A stretch of 37,386 nt of DNA from Candidatus Riflebacteria bacterium GWC2_50_8 (GCA_001787855.1 MFYY01000255.1:1410-38795), one strand, 5' to 3'; shown: positions 23,604 to 32,930, numbered from the stretch's first letter. Made by a program: numbers and translations. Notes: generated by a model from the sequence alone, not told the origin.

Positions 23604-24719
23604 ATGGGTAAAATTTACAAGCCGCACCAGATAAAAATCGACAGTCAAAAGCCGATTTTCATTGATCACCGGCAAAAAATTGCTAAGCCAGAAGTCGATC
23701 TCGAACCGGCAGAAGACGCTTTTGCTGTAGAGACTTTTCGAGCCCTGTCACCCGAACATCTCGCCGGATCTGGCGAAAAGATCTTGACAAAGCAGGCGCA
23801 GAAAGCGGCTGAACCAGGGGCGGATCAGGCAAGGCCTGACGCTGAAAAAGCAGCGGCAGAGCCGGTTTCATTTCTTTCGCCGGCAGCAAAGAAGTCACGG
23901 CATGCCGCCGCTCTTGAAGCAATAAAAATCAAGGAACTTGAACTGGAAGCTCTTGAAGAAGAGCTACGCAACTGGGAAGAAGAGCTCAAAGGCAAAGAAG
24001 GCAAGCTGACGGCACAAGAACAGGACTTCAGCCAGAACATGCTTAAAAAGCGGCACGACGCCGACTCCGACGCGAACCAGAGCGTGCAAACAGCCCGCGA
24101 AACTGCCGCTACAATTGTAGAAACCGCAAAAGCAGAAGCAGAGGCGATCAAAAAAGCGGCCAGGCTCGAAGTTGATTCGGTGCGCGATAAAGCCTATAAA
24201 GAGGGTTTCGCTCTTGGCGAAGAAAAGGGCATCGCAGCCGGTGAAAAGCAGGGCCTGCATGAAGCATCACTTGACTGGCAGAACCTCATGCTGGAAAGCG
24301 AAGCACTCATCAACGAACTGCAGACCTCCCGTATGGGCATTCTCAAGGCATCAGAAGAAGAGATGCTCAAGCTCGTCATCGCTTTTGCCCGCACGGTAAT
24401 CAAGGTCGAACCGATCGCCCAGCCCGAGATCGTTCTTAAAAATATCGATCAGGCACTCAACCGCGTATCCGAAGTCGACAAGGTGGTTTTGCGCATCAAC
24501 ATCAGAGACAAAGCAATGTGTCAGGCGCATAAAGACCAGTTCATGGCCCGCCTCGGTTCGATCAGTGAACTTCGCATCATTGAAGACCCGACTCTTTCGC
24601 CCGGCGGCATCAAGATCGAAACTGGCGTTGGCACCATCGACGCGACCATCGAATCACAGGCCCGCGAACTTGAACGCGCGCTGCTCAACAAGTTTAGAAA
24701 AACCCAGGCAAATACATGA
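23604..24719 (+). CDS. fliH: Flagellar assembly protein FliH, long form
   Basis: 371 residues against about 230 in E. coli. Residues 1-90 look disordered and basic/acidic mixed; 95-200 form a long coiled coil (IKIKELELEALEEELRNWEE) with an Ala-rich AKAEAEAIKKAARLEVDS segment; the C-terminal domain from about 240 is the conserved part, ending DPTLSPGGIKIETGVGTIDA and ESQARELERALLNKF. FliH forms a dimer that holds and regulates the FliI ATPase at the export gate. AGGGA is only a fair ribosome site. Ends in ATGA overlap with fliI. Confidence 0.92.
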   Translation: MGKIYKPHQIKIDSQKPIFIDHRQKIAKPEVDLEPAEDAFAVETFRALSPEHLAGSGEKILTKQAQKAAEPGADQARPDAEKAAAEPVSFLSPAAKKSRHAAALEAIKIKELELEALEEELRNWEEELKGKEGKLTAQEQDFSQNMLKKRHDADSDANQSVQTARETAATIVETAKAEAEAIKKAARLEVDSVRDKAYKEGFALGEEKGIAAGEKQGLHEASLDWQNLMLESEALINELQTSRMGILKASEEEMLKLVIAFARTVIKVEPIAQPEIVLKNIDQALNRVSEVDKVVLRINIRDKAMCQAHKDQFMARLGSISELRIIEDPTLSPGGIKIETGVGTIDATIESQARELERALLNKFRKTQANT

Positions 24720-26035
24720 GCGACATCTCATTTTCAGACTACGCAGCGACTCTCGCCAACACAGATCCGATAAGAGTTAACGGCAGAGTCACTCAGGTCG
24801 TCGGTCTGTTGATAGAGGCAACCGGCCCACAGAATCCGGTCGGCGATGTCTGCCACATTGTTACCCCAACCGGCCCATTGCCCTGCGAAATCGTTGGTTT
24901 CCGCCGCGGCAGCGTGCTGCTCATGCCGTTGATTCATACCGAAGGCATCAGGCAGGGCAGCGAAGTTATTCCGACCGGCACTCCGCTCACCGCGCCGGCC
25001 GGCGACGAACTGCTTGGGCGCATGATCGACGGTCTCGGCTTCCCGATTGACGAAAAAGGCGATCTTTCGCCGCAGATAGCAAGGGTTCCCATCAACCGGG
25101 ACCCCCCGAATCCGATGACTCGCAAGCGCATAAAAACTCCCCTGACAACCGGAGTAAAAGTTATCGACAGTCTGCTGACCATCGGCGGCGGCCAGCGCAT
25201 GGGTATTTTTGCAGGTTCCGGCGTCGGGAAAAGCACGCTTATGGGCATGATCTGCCGTTCTTCACAGGCAGATATCAATGTTATTGCACTGGTCGGCGAA
25301 CGAGGCCGCGAAGTTCGCGAGTTTCTCGAAAAAGACCTTGGTGAGGAAGGCTTGCGGCGCTCGATTATAGTTGTAGCGACTTCTGATCAGCCCGCGCTGG
25401 TTCGCGTCAAAGCAGCATTTACCGCAACTGCCATCGCAGAATATTTCAGAGACCGTGACAAAAGAGTAATGCTGATGATGGACTCAGTTACCCGCTTTGC
25501 GCTGGCTCAGCGCGAAATCGGCCTGGCAGTAGGCGAACCGCCAACGACCAGAGGCTATACACCGTCTGTATTCTCGCTGCTCCCCAAACTTCTTGAACGC
25601 GCCGGTACTGCCAAAAAAGGCTCAATCACTGGTATCTACACAGTACTTGTCGAAGGCGGCGACATGGATGAACCGGTTGCCGACGCAGTGCGCGGTATTC
25701 TCGACGGGCATCTGGTGCTCAGTCGCGAACTTGCTCACCAGAACATCTATCCCGCGGTCGATATTCTCGCCAGCATTTCCCGCCTTATGCCCGAAATCTG
25801 CGAAAAATCCCACCTCGAAATGGCCGGCAAGCTCCGCAACATTTATTCCACTTACGTAAAAAATGCCGACGCAATCAGCCTGGGTGCATACAAAGCCGGG
25901 TCCGATCCTAAGATCGACGAAGCAATACAAAAGCATCCGTTGATCGAGGGCTTGATCAAGCAGGGAATTAATGAAGCGGTTCCTTTCGCAAAGTGCCTTG
26001 AAGCATTGAGTAAAATTGTCGGTCAGGGCGGCTGA
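24716..26035 (+). CDS. fliI: Flagellum-specific ATPase FliI
   Basis: 439 residues, usual length. Walker A GIFAGSGVGKSTLMGMI near residue 165, then NVIALVGERGREVREFLE, Walker B MLMMDSVTRFALAQREIGLA and the family stretch RGYTPSVFSLLPKLLERAGT followed by TGIYTVLVEGGDMDEPVADA. Cytoplasmic ATPase of the flagellar type III export apparatus, partner of FliH and FliJ. The ATG overlaps the fliH stop (ATGA), so translation is coupled. Confidence 0.95.
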   Translation: MSDISFSDYAATLANTDPIRVNGRVTQVVGLLIEATGPQNPVGDVCHIVTPTGPLPCEIVGFRRGSVLLMPLIHTEGIRQGSEVIPTGTPLTAPAGDELLGRMIDGLGFPIDEKGDLSPQIARVPINRDPPNPMTRKRIKTPLTTGVKVIDSLLTIGGGQRMGIFAGSGVGKSTLMGMICRSSQADINVIALVGERGREVREFLEKDLGEEGLRRSIIVVATSDQPALVRVKAAFTATAIAEYFRDRDKRVMLMMDSVTRFALAQREIGLAVGEPPTTRGYTPSVFSLLPKLLERAGTAKKGSITGIYTVLVEGGDMDEPVADAVRGILDGHLVLSRELAHQNIYPAVDILASISRLMPEICEKSHLEMAGKLRNIYSTYVKNADAISLGAYKAGSDPKIDEAIQKHPLIEGLIKQGINEAVPFAKCLEALSKIVGQGG

Positions 26036-26037
26036 TC

Positions 26038-26490
26038 ATGGCATTTGTTTTTCGCTTTCAGCAGATACTGCAGATCTGCCTGCACGAAGAGAACGAAGTT
26101 AAAACGCGTCTTGCCCAGAAAGACGGACAAATTGCCGGAATCAAGGCAGAAATCAAAAAATTTAAAGACGAATATGCTCAGGCCCTCGACAATAAGATTC
26201 TCGATCTGCAGGCCGGAAATATGACCAAAGTTCAAATGTATCCGGCTTACCTGGCGCGGCTTCAAAGAGCATGGGAGTTTAATGAAGAAGAACTTGAGCG
26301 ACTCGAAAAGCAGCGCCAGAAAATTGTCGACGAGCTTATGGTCAAGCGCCGCAGTCGCATGACCTACGAAAAAATGCGCGAAAAAGACGAAGCCGCCTAT
26401 ACCAAGGAAATGCTTAAAAAAGAGCAGAAAAAGCTCGATGAATACGGCAACCGTATTCGCAAATCGGCAGGAGATAACGACGATGCTTGA
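26038..26490 (+). CDS. fliJ: Flagellar FliJ-like export chaperone
   Basis: 150 residues, almost wholly coiled coil, starting FVFRFQQILQICLHEENEVK, the usual FliJ opening (FxFxLQxLLxxRxxxE). Charged heptads continue to KRRSRMTYEKMREKDEAAYT. The family is low in sequence conservation, so the call rests on pattern, length and position directly after fliI (2-nt gap). Promotes export by the FliI ring and FlhA. Overlaps the next gene by 8 nt. Confidence 0.9.
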   Translation: MAFVFRFQQILQICLHEENEVKTRLAQKDGQIAGIKAEIKKFKDEYAQALDNKILDLQAGNMTKVQMYPAYLARLQRAWEFNEEELERLEKQRQKIVDELMVKRRSRMTYEKMREKDEAAYTKEMLKKEQKKLDEYGNRIRKSAGDNDDA

Positions 26491-27076
26491 AAATATGAAC
26501 AAAATCCTCGAACGCATCGACGGCCTTAACCAGAGTTTTAAAGGCATGGCACACAAGCGCGCGCGGCGCCAGCAACAGACTTTCGCGGCAGCCATGATTG
26601 AAGCCACCAAAACCCCGGTATCAGCCGGAATAAATGCCACGCCAGCAACCAACCCGGCAGCAACCAGCATTGCCAACAATATCAAATCCGATGTCGAAAC
26701 GCTGATTGAGAAGTATTCTAAAGAGCACAAACTCAGCCCGCAGCTTGTGCAGCAGCTGATTGCCGTCGCTTCAGGCAACAACCCGCAGGCTGTCGACAAG
26801 CAGGGGAATCTCGGTCTGATGCAGGTTAAACCTGAGATTTTCAACGAACTGGGCGGAGAAAATCCGCTCGATCCCGAACAGAATATAAAAGCGGGCACCA
26901 AACATCTTGCTGACATGCTGCAACGCAACGGTGGCGACGTATCGCTCGCACTCGCTGCCTACAACAGTGACCCGGCCACGGTAAAACGCTTTGGCGGCGT
27001 GCCGCCCTTCCCTTCGACACAAAATTTTGTCAGCCAGGTTCTTAGCGGACTGGGCACCGAAGACAAAACAAAATAA
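26483..27076 (+). CDS. Transglycosylase-like (SLT) protein lacking the catalytic Glu
   Basis: 197 residues from the ATG at 26483, which has AGGAG about 10 nt upstream; the longer frame to 26438 has none. Residues 1-65 form a helix and linker. Residues 70-185 match the SLT lysozyme-like fold: LSPQLVQQLIAVASGNNPQA, VDKQGNLGLMQVKPEIFNEL, NIKAGTKHLADMLQR and LALAAYNSDPATVKRFGG. The family's catalytic Glu sits in ...xESGFNPxA; here the aligned residue is Ala96 (VASGNNP), so cleavage of peptidoglycan is unlikely. No signal peptide. It overlaps fliJ and precedes the ylxF-like gene, so a role in rod passage through the wall, perhaps as a binding protein, is likely. Confidence 0.8.
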   Translation: MLENMNKILERIDGLNQSFKGMAHKRARRQQQTFAAAMIEATKTPVSAGINATPATNPAATSIANNIKSDVETLIEKYSKEHKLSPQLVQQLIAVASGNNPQAVDKQGNLGLMQVKPEIFNELGGENPLDPEQNIKAGTKHLADMLQRNGGDVSLALAAYNSDPATVKRFGGVPPFPSTQNFVSQVLSGLGTEDKTK

Positions 27077-27088
27077 GGAAATCTTTTC

Positions 27089-27997
27089 ATGCCTGAAAAA
27101 AAAGAAACTCCGGCAGTTGAGCCTATAACCGCTGCACAAGGGGCAAACAAGCAGGCCCTGGTCGAGCAGGAGCAGGAAGAGCGCAAACCCTCGCGAATTT
27201 TTCTTGCGCTCAGCCGCCTGATGTTCTTGTTCCTGCTTGGTTCACTCGGTATCGCCATCTTCCTGTCGATTCTGACCGTCGATTTTCTCAACTTCTACCC
27301 GATTCGTCATCGGATCCCGGAGAGCTGGCGCAACACATGGCCGTTTGAACAGTATTTCGATTTTGTGCAACTACACCAGCTCCCGGAAGAAGAACGCTAC
27401 CAGCAGCTTATGCTGCAGGAACAGGAGCGTTTCAACCGACTGATCACCGAAGGCAGCAAAGATCTTGAAGCCCGCGCCAAGTCTCTAGAAGACTCATATC
27501 GCGGACTGATAAGATCGCAGAAGGAACAGTACGGCCGCGAAATGGAAGAATTGCGCAAACAGAGAGAAGAACTGACTCTCGAACAGAAAAAACTCGCCGA
27601 CGATCGGGCTGATCTCGAAAAGCGCAAGGTTGCCGTTGACGAACTCTCGAACCGCCTGGCCTCAGAAACTCTCAATCTTGAATCAAGTCTGATCCGGTTT
27701 ATGGAGCAGGATAATCGGCTTGATCAGGTGCGCAGCATCGCAGCTCAGATGGAACCAAAGTCGCTGTCGACAATTTTCGACGAAGTCCCTGACGACAAGC
27801 TTATTTACGAAATCCTTTCCGGGATGATCCCGCAACATTCCGGGAAAGTGCTCGGATTCATGGACCCGGAAAAAGCCGGCAAGATAATGAAAGTCGGAAA
27901 CCAGCCGCTTCTTCTGCCAGAGCCCGGGCCGTCAAGAACCTATGTTCCACCGAGTCTGCAGAACCTCATCGACGAAACTCAGTCAAATTTGCGTTGA
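27089..27997 (+). CDS. YlxF/MotE-like flagellar operon protein
   Basis: 302 residues. One membrane span near residues 40-62 (LMFLFLLGSLGIAIFLSILT) follows a short charged cytoplasmic N-terminus. Residues 92-210 are coiled coil (EELRKQREELTLEQKKLADD). Residues 222-272 resemble the MgtE N-terminal-type domain of YlxF/MotE (AAQMEPKSLSTIFDEVPDDK, IYEILSGMIPQHSGKVLGFM, DPEKAGKIM). In Bacillus ylxF directly follows fliJ; here one gene separates them. MotE-type proteins are thought to help stator function or folding. It ends the flagellar run in this window. No fliK is seen. Confidence 0.82.
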   Translation: MPEKKETPAVEPITAAQGANKQALVEQEQEERKPSRIFLALSRLMFLFLLGSLGIAIFLSILTVDFLNFYPIRHRIPESWRNTWPFEQYFDFVQLHQLPEEERYQQLMLQEQERFNRLITEGSKDLEARAKSLEDSYRGLIRSQKEQYGREMEELRKQREELTLEQKKLADDRADLEKRKVAVDELSNRLASETLNLESSLIRFMEQDNRLDQVRSIAAQMEPKSLSTIFDEVPDDKLIYEILSGMIPQHSGKVLGFMDPEKAGKIMKVGNQPLLLPEPGPSRTYVPPSLQNLIDETQSNLR

Positions 27998-28037
27998 TTC
28001 GCTTGTCAGACAAGCAAAAACGCTATAGCATGGGGTA

Positions 28038-30053
28038 ATGCAAAAATCATTTTTTAATCCGTTTTCTCACGGCTTTTTCAGATGTGCGGCGGCAACTCCG
28101 CTGGTCGGCCTTGCCCGGCCCATGCATAATGCCTCATGTCAGATCATCATGCTCAAACAGTGTCATGAAAAGCATGTAGGCGCCGTTGTTTTCCCAGAAC
28201 TGAGCCTGAGCGGTTACACGGCCCAGGACCTGTTTCATCAGCAGAGCCTGCTAGACGAATGCGAATCGGCTCTGCTCTCGCTGGTAAGCGCCAGCGCCAC
28301 TTATGACCCTTTGATCGTTACCGGTCTGCCTCTGATGCTTTCCGGGCGGCTGTTCAATTGCGCTGCTGTTATCCAGGGCGGGCGCCTTCTTGGCCTGGTG
28401 CCTAAAACCTACCTGCCCAACAACGGTGAGTTTTACGAAAAACGCCATTTTTCGCCGGCAAAAGAGTTGCAGCACCAGTATATAAATATCTGCAACCAGA
28501 CTGTCGCCATCGGCAGTGATATTTTGTTCCGCTGTCAGGAGAACCCCGACGCGATTATCGCCGTAGAAATCTGTGAAGATCTCTGGGCCCCGGTGACGCC
28601 ATCGAGCTGGCTGGCCATGGCAGGCGCCACGATTATCTGCAATCCTTCAGCAAGCAGCGCGATCATCGGCAAGCCGGAATACCGGCAGCTGCTGTTAAAA
28701 TCGACTTCAGCCCGTTTGCTCAGCGCCTATATCTATAGCGGCGCCGGCCAGGGCGAGTCAACGACCGACCTGGCCTGGGATGGACACGCTCTCATCGCCG
28801 AAAACGGTCAGATTCTCCAGGAAAACGAACGCTTTGACGCCTCCGGCTCGCTTATAATCAGCGACATCGACGTCGAGAAACTGCAGCTGGAGCGCATGCG
28901 CAACAGCAGCTTCAAAGATTGCTCAGCCGAGCATAATTCAGAAACCCGCAAATTCAGGACTGTTGAGTTCAATGTCACCAGGGTCAAAGCTGATGAACCA
29001 CTTTTGCGAGATGTCGCGCGCTTTCCTTTTGTTCCGGACTCTCCGACTGTTCGCCTGCAACGCTGTCAGGAAGTGTTGAACATTCAGATACAGGGTCTGG
29101 CAACCCGCGTGCAGAGCTGTGGCATTGAGCGTCTGGTTGTCGGGGTTTCTGGCGGACTCGATTCGACACTTGCGCTGATCGTAGCCTGCAAGGTTTTTGA
29201 CCGCTTAAGCATTTCGCGCAGTAACATTATCGCCTGCACAATGCCTGGCTACGCCACTTCCGACAGCACAAAGAGCAGCGCGCTCGATTTGATGAAAACT
29301 CTTGGCGTTGGCGCCAGAGAGATAGACATAAAGCCTTCCTGCCTGCAGATGTTCAAAGACATCGAGCACCCTTTTGCTCATGGCGAGAAGCTTTACGATA
29401 TAACCTTCGAAAACGTTCAGGCCGGCGAACGGACATCTCACCTGTTCAGGCTTGCTAATGCCAATAACGCACTGGTGGTTGGCACTGGCGATCTCAGCGA
29501 ACTTGCGCTTGGCTGGTGCACTTATGGAGTCGGTGATCATATGTCGCACTACAACCCCAATGCCTCGGTGCCCAAAACTCTCGTGCGCTACCTGATCAAC
29601 TGGTTTATCGACAACAACGAGTTTGGTGACAAGGCATCGAAAATTCTTCGCGGAATTGTCGATGGCCAGATTTCACCAGAACTTGTGCCGGGCGAAAATA
29701 ATTCTGAACCGGCACAGATCACCGAAGACACGGTTGGCCCCTATGAATTGCAGGATTTCAACCTGTATTACCTGTTAAGATACGGGTTCAGGCCATCCAA
29801 AGTCGCCTATCTGAGCTGGTGCGCCTGGGGAAAAGGCAAAGGTCGCTACGATTTTGCCACGATAAAAAAATGGCTGGCAGTATTCATAAAACGCTTTTTT
29901 GGTCAGTCACAATTTAAACGCAGCTGCGTGCCTGACTCACCGAAGGTAGGTTCGGGGGGTGCCCTTTCTCCACGCGGTGACTGGCGAGCGCCAAGTGATG
30001 TGTCCGCCGAAATATGGCTTAACCAGCTGAAAAACAACACCCCTGAAAGCTGA
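28038..30053 (+). CDS. nadE: Glutamine-dependent NAD+ synthetase
   Basis: 671 residues, the size of the two-domain NadE type (e.g. Mycobacterium, about 680). The N-terminal nitrilase-like glutaminase has its Glu in VVFPELSLSGYTAQDLF, Lys in LVPKTYLPNNGEFYEKR and Cys in IIAVEICEDLWAPVTPSSWL. The C-terminal synthetase has the P-loop VVGVSGGLDSTLALIVACKV near residue 370, GTGDLSELALGWCTYGVGDH and SPKVGSGGALSPRGDWRAPS. It makes NAD+ from nicotinate adenine dinucleotide with glutamine-derived ammonia, in the cytoplasm. The ribosome site (GGGG close to ATG) is poor. Same direction, 40 nt after the flagellar block, perhaps by read-through. Confidence 0.93.
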   Translation: MQKSFFNPFSHGFFRCAAATPLVGLARPMHNASCQIIMLKQCHEKHVGAVVFPELSLSGYTAQDLFHQQSLLDECESALLSLVSASATYDPLIVTGLPLMLSGRLFNCAAVIQGGRLLGLVPKTYLPNNGEFYEKRHFSPAKELQHQYINICNQTVAIGSDILFRCQENPDAIIAVEICEDLWAPVTPSSWLAMAGATIICNPSASSAIIGKPEYRQLLLKSTSARLLSAYIYSGAGQGESTTDLAWDGHALIAENGQILQENERFDASGSLIISDIDVEKLQLERMRNSSFKDCSAEHNSETRKFRTVEFNVTRVKADEPLLRDVARFPFVPDSPTVRLQRCQEVLNIQIQGLATRVQSCGIERLVVGVSGGLDSTLALIVACKVFDRLSISRSNIIACTMPGYATSDSTKSSALDLMKTLGVGAREIDIKPSCLQMFKDIEHPFAHGEKLYDITFENVQAGERTSHLFRLANANNALVVGTGDLSELALGWCTYGVGDHMSHYNPNASVPKTLVRYLINWFIDNNEFGDKASKILRGIVDGQISPELVPGENNSEPAQITEDTVGPYELQDFNLYYLLRYGFRPSKVAYLSWCAWGKGKGRYDFATIKKWLAVFIKRFFGQSQFKRSCVPDSPKVGSGGALSPRGDWRAPSDVSAEIWLNQLKNNTPES

Positions 30054-30164
30054 TTGGCAGATCGTATTTTTTTTGTTACAATTTAAATTAGATCTGAGAG
30101 GATAAGAGTCTTTCCTGTTTTATGCGAGCGATTTTGTTGTCCCGTTTTAGCATGTGAAAAGCGG

Positions 30165-30291
30165 TTGACTTATAAAAGCTCGTTAACAACGGCCCTCACT
30201 GAAAAGTTTACTTTTCAGTAGACCTTGCAAAAGGTCGAGTAACCCAACAATATCCCTTTATGAGCTGCTCGAAAAGGCGGCTCTTTTTTTT
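30165..30291 (+). ncRNA. Candidate structured RNA with terminal hairpin (or nadE 3' UTR)
   Basis: After TTGACT (30165-30170) come several hairpins in about 110 nt: CGTT-AAC-AACG (30181-30191), a 9-bp stem ACTGAAAAG/CTTTTCAGT (30198-30219), a 6-bp stem GACCTT/AAGGTC with a GCAA loop (30221-30236), and a terminator (30262-30291). No open frame fits. I cannot identify a -10 for an own promoter, so it may be only the nadE 3' UTR. No known riboswitch matches by memory. Confidence 0.35.
30262..30291 (+). terminator. Rho-independent terminator after nadE
   Basis: GAGCTGC (30262-30268) pairs with GCGGCTC (30277-30283), seven pairs with one G-T wobble, followed by eight Ts (30284-30291). Ends plus-strand transcription before the convergent lipoprotein cluster. 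Confidence 0.85.
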
Positions 30292-30305
30292 GCCTGTTCG
30301 GATTC

Positions 30306-30890
30306 TCAGGGAATCTGAGCCACCATGCCGTTAATCTGCTGCGCATTTTCATGCACACCACGGGTTGCCATCTGAACTTTGCGGCGAAGTTCGGCATACT
30401 TTTCCTGCCGTTGCGCGCGTTCCTGTTCGAGCTGATGAGCGGCATCGGCAACAAGCGACGCGGGCAGCACCGACGGCTCAACACTCGCCACAGACGGTGA
30501 CTTGCCTGTCTTTGCCTTCACAGAAGCAGCAGGCGCCTGCGCTTTCGCAACATTATTGTCGCCTTGCTCCAGAGCAGCCGAAAAGCCTGGGTTAACAGCA
30601 TTTTCAGAATAATCCGCGTCATGAAATAATACAGTAACCGCAACATCCTTGCGTGATTCAAATTCTTCAACAAGCTGTTCAAATTTGACTTCGACAGTTT
30701 CGTTCTCGTTGATCAGTGCCACTTTCTGAGGCTCTTTGCGCACGCGCGCAAGCTGATAATTCTGCAGTCTGTTTCTGAGAGCATTTATTCGCGCGTTCAT
30801 ATCTTTATTTGAGGACTTCTGTGCATCAGCACTGCCAGCTGACGACAAAATCAGACCTGCCAGAACAAACCAAATACCAAAGCTGCGCAT
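30306..30890 (-). CDS. Exported coiled-coil protein of unknown function (194 aa)
   Basis: The start ATG at 30890-30888 has GGAGG 6 nt upstream; the longer frame to 30935 has none. Signal peptide MRSFGIWFVLAGLILSSAGS, cleavage after SADA. The mature part has charged helical stretches (MNARINALRNRLQNYQ and QLEQERAQRQEKYAELRRK) around a Pro/Ala/Ser-rich middle. It is the last gene of the lipoprotein cluster (70 nt after its neighbour) and probably shares its periplasmic or envelope location. No recognised family. Confidence 0.75.
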   Translation of the reverse strand: MRSFGIWFVLAGLILSSAGSADAQKSSNKDMNARINALRNRLQNYQLARVRKEPQKVALINENETVEVKFEQLVEEFESRKDVAVTVLFHDADYSENAVNPGFSAALEQGDNNVAKAQAPAASVKAKTGKSPSVASVEPSVLPASLVADAAHQLEQERAQRQEKYAELRRKVQMATRGVHENAQQINGMVAQIP

Positions 30891-30959
30891 TATTAACCTC
30901 CGGAATCTCTTGTGTTCTTCTGGAAGTATCGGCACTCAGCCTGGCAAACTTGAGAAAAT

Positions 30960-32930
30960 TTATGTGTCGCTGCCGTAGGCGCCAAGCTGGCCATTGCGGT
31001 CAGAAGCCGAAACCAATGGCGAATCTGCTTTCAGATTATAATCAAATTCACTGGCGCTGCCGCCGACGAACTGCGGATCGGCATTGATGATCGGCGCTCC
31101 GAGCTGATCACAGTTGCGCGTAGCCTGCAAAAAGCCATAGATATTGTTATACACATAGCTTCTGCCTAAGGTTTTCTCGTCGATGCCATAGCCAGCGCCC
31201 GGCTGCTGTCGGTTCACAACAATACAGTTCTTTAAATTCTGAACATCGGCACCATCGATGATAACGCCGTTTGCCGCATCAACAGTAATATACTGGTGGT
31301 CGCCGCTGCAACCGCCGATCAGCAGGCCGGTCTTCATCGACTGCAGCAGACCATTGCGCAAGCGCGGTAGCGAGCGGTCAACAACCCTAACCGCAACTTC
31401 ACGAACGTTTCTGACATCAAATTTCGTCAGAGAAAAGTCGCTGTTACCAGCCAGGCTGAGCCCGGTCTGACCGCCCCTTACCCTGACATTCTCAAGACTG
31501 CAGTTATAGGTGCTTTCGGCCCTGAAACTGCTGTCACAATCTTCAAAGGTCATATCCAGCAATGCCGTTCCGCTCGCTCCCTGTAGCGCAATACCTGTCT
31601 GGCAGTATCTTACCGTGACATTCTCAATCTGATAATCGCCATTATAGACAGTCAATCCCTTTTCTGCGCCAGAAATTACCAGATGACGCAAAATACTCTG
31701 ATTCTGAGCGGCACCCGGCACCATGCGTATGCCGTCCCAGTCGGTTTTTCCAGCCAGAGCAGCTGCCGAAATAAATCTTATCGGCTCGGTTAAGCTGCCT
31801 TCGGCAAGAAGAGTGCCCTCTACGATCAACTCGCAGATTTCCGGACGATAACCAGCCTGGCCTTCATCAATGTTACTGAAACGAATGGTTACACCGGGTT
31901 CAATTGACATGGTGCGCCCGGCCGGCACAATCAGGTCGCCGTTGAGCGAAATCGGGCTCCAGCTCTTTTTCCAGACCAGATCTTCACTTATCTTTCCCGC
32001 CGGCACAATGCTGAGACTGGCCGACATTGATGAAACGTTGCCATCAAGATCAACGGCCTGCATGGCATAACGATAAAGCCGCCCTGGCACAGTGTCGTCA
32101 TCGGAAAAGCTCTCTTCAACGGCAAAAAGCATGCTCTCGTCGTTGATCAGAGCAAAACTGCCATCGCCTTCCCCACGAAAGACACGAAAGCCTGCTAACG
32201 GGTCAATGCCCAGATATTGCCATTTTAACACTGGCCCGCTGCTGCCCTGACTGACCTTGAAATTGCTGACCGCATCGGGCGCACCGGCGAGATCACCGCG
32301 GGGCACTGTCTTAAACGAGCCCTGCTCCGATATGAATCTGCGGCCATCGGCAGTCAGACCTTCAACTTCAAACAAATAGTCAGCGCCGGGGAAAAGCCCG
32401 TCGAGAATAATCTGATGTTTCGCCAGCACCTGCGTCGGCAAAGTCTGCACGCGCGCACTGTGCCTCTCACGCCAGCCAAGCCATACCGACAGCGGTTCCA
32501 GACAGGTAATATCAATAACAGCATCAGTGCTGCCACGGCGCGAAACGACAAAACTGATCATATCGTCAAGTGGCTCAAGTTTGAAGTTGACGCCCTCCTG
32601 AACCAGCCCGTAACCCAGCTCTATGGTCTTTGAAGCGAGAAAATATCCGCTTCTCTCTACTTTGAGCCGATGCGTCCCGACATCGAGTGATGTAAACGAA
32701 TAATTGCCCTTTTCATCGGTCTCTGCTTTAAACAGTGAACGATGTGAAGTTACCACGGCACCACTGATCAGGTGACCGTTCATGTCGGTTATCAGACCCG
32801 AAACAGCACCGCGTTGCGTTCCCATTTTGTTCTCACAGCCAACGAGCAGCAGAGCGGTAAGCAGAAGCATCGCCAGCAGTCTTCCCTGACGTGAACCGAG
32901 GTAAGCTTGAACGCATTTAATCAATTTCAT
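30960..32930 (-). CDS. Beta-helix lipoprotein, paralogue A (656 aa)
   Basis: Lipoprotein signal ending LLTALLLVGC with lipidated Cys32. Residues 38-115 form a carboxypeptidase-regulatory-like fold (GAVSGLITDMNGHLISGAVV with KGNYSFTSLDVG), residues 120-215 an Fn3-like part, residues 220-310 a second Fn3 domain (VSNFKVSQGSSGPVLKW, LYRYAMQAVDLDGNVSS), and 335-640 a right-handed beta helix of short LxxxxLxNxxxxG-type rungs. It ends with NADPQFVGGSASEFDYNLK and GQLGAYG, the usual close of such helices. The start follows the upstream gene by 3 nt (stop TAA, then CTG, ATG). Probably a lipid-anchored surface or periplasmic carbohydrate- or protein-binding protein; catalysis not shown. Confidence 0.85.
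   Translation of the reverse strand: MKLIKCVQAYLGSRQGRLLAMLLLTALLLVGCENKMGTQRGAVSGLITDMNGHLISGAVVTSHRSLFKAETDEKGNYSFTSLDVGTHRLKVERSGYFLASKTIELGYGLVQEGVNFKLEPLDDMISFVVSRRGSTDAVIDITCLEPLSVWLGWRERHSARVQTLPTQVLAKHQIILDGLFPGADYLFEVEGLTADGRRFISEQGSFKTVPRGDLAGAPDAVSNFKVSQGSSGPVLKWQYLGIDPLAGFRVFRGEGDGSFALINDESMLFAVEESFSDDDTVPGRLYRYAMQAVDLDGNVSSMSASLSIVPAGKISEDLVWKKSWSPISLNGDLIVPAGRTMSIEPGVTIRFSNIDEGQAGYRPEICELIVEGTLLAEGSLTEPIRFISAAALAGKTDWDGIRMVPGAAQNQSILRHLVISGAEKGLTVYNGDYQIENVTVRYCQTGIALQGASGTALLDMTFEDCDSSFRAESTYNCSLENVRVRGGQTGLSLAGNSDFSLTKFDVRNVREVAVRVVDRSLPRLRNGLLQSMKTGLLIGGCSGDHQYITVDAANGVIIDGADVQNLKNCIVVNRQQPGAGYGIDEKTLGRSYVYNNIYGFLQATRNCDQLGAPIINADPQFVGGSASEFDYNLKADSPLVSASDRNGQLGAYGSDT

Noticed and set aside
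28001-28015. Hairpin GCTTGT-CAG-ACAAGC between the YlxF-like gene and nadE
   Set aside because: Followed by As, not Ts, so not an intrinsic terminator; only six pairs, and too close to nadE to assign a role.
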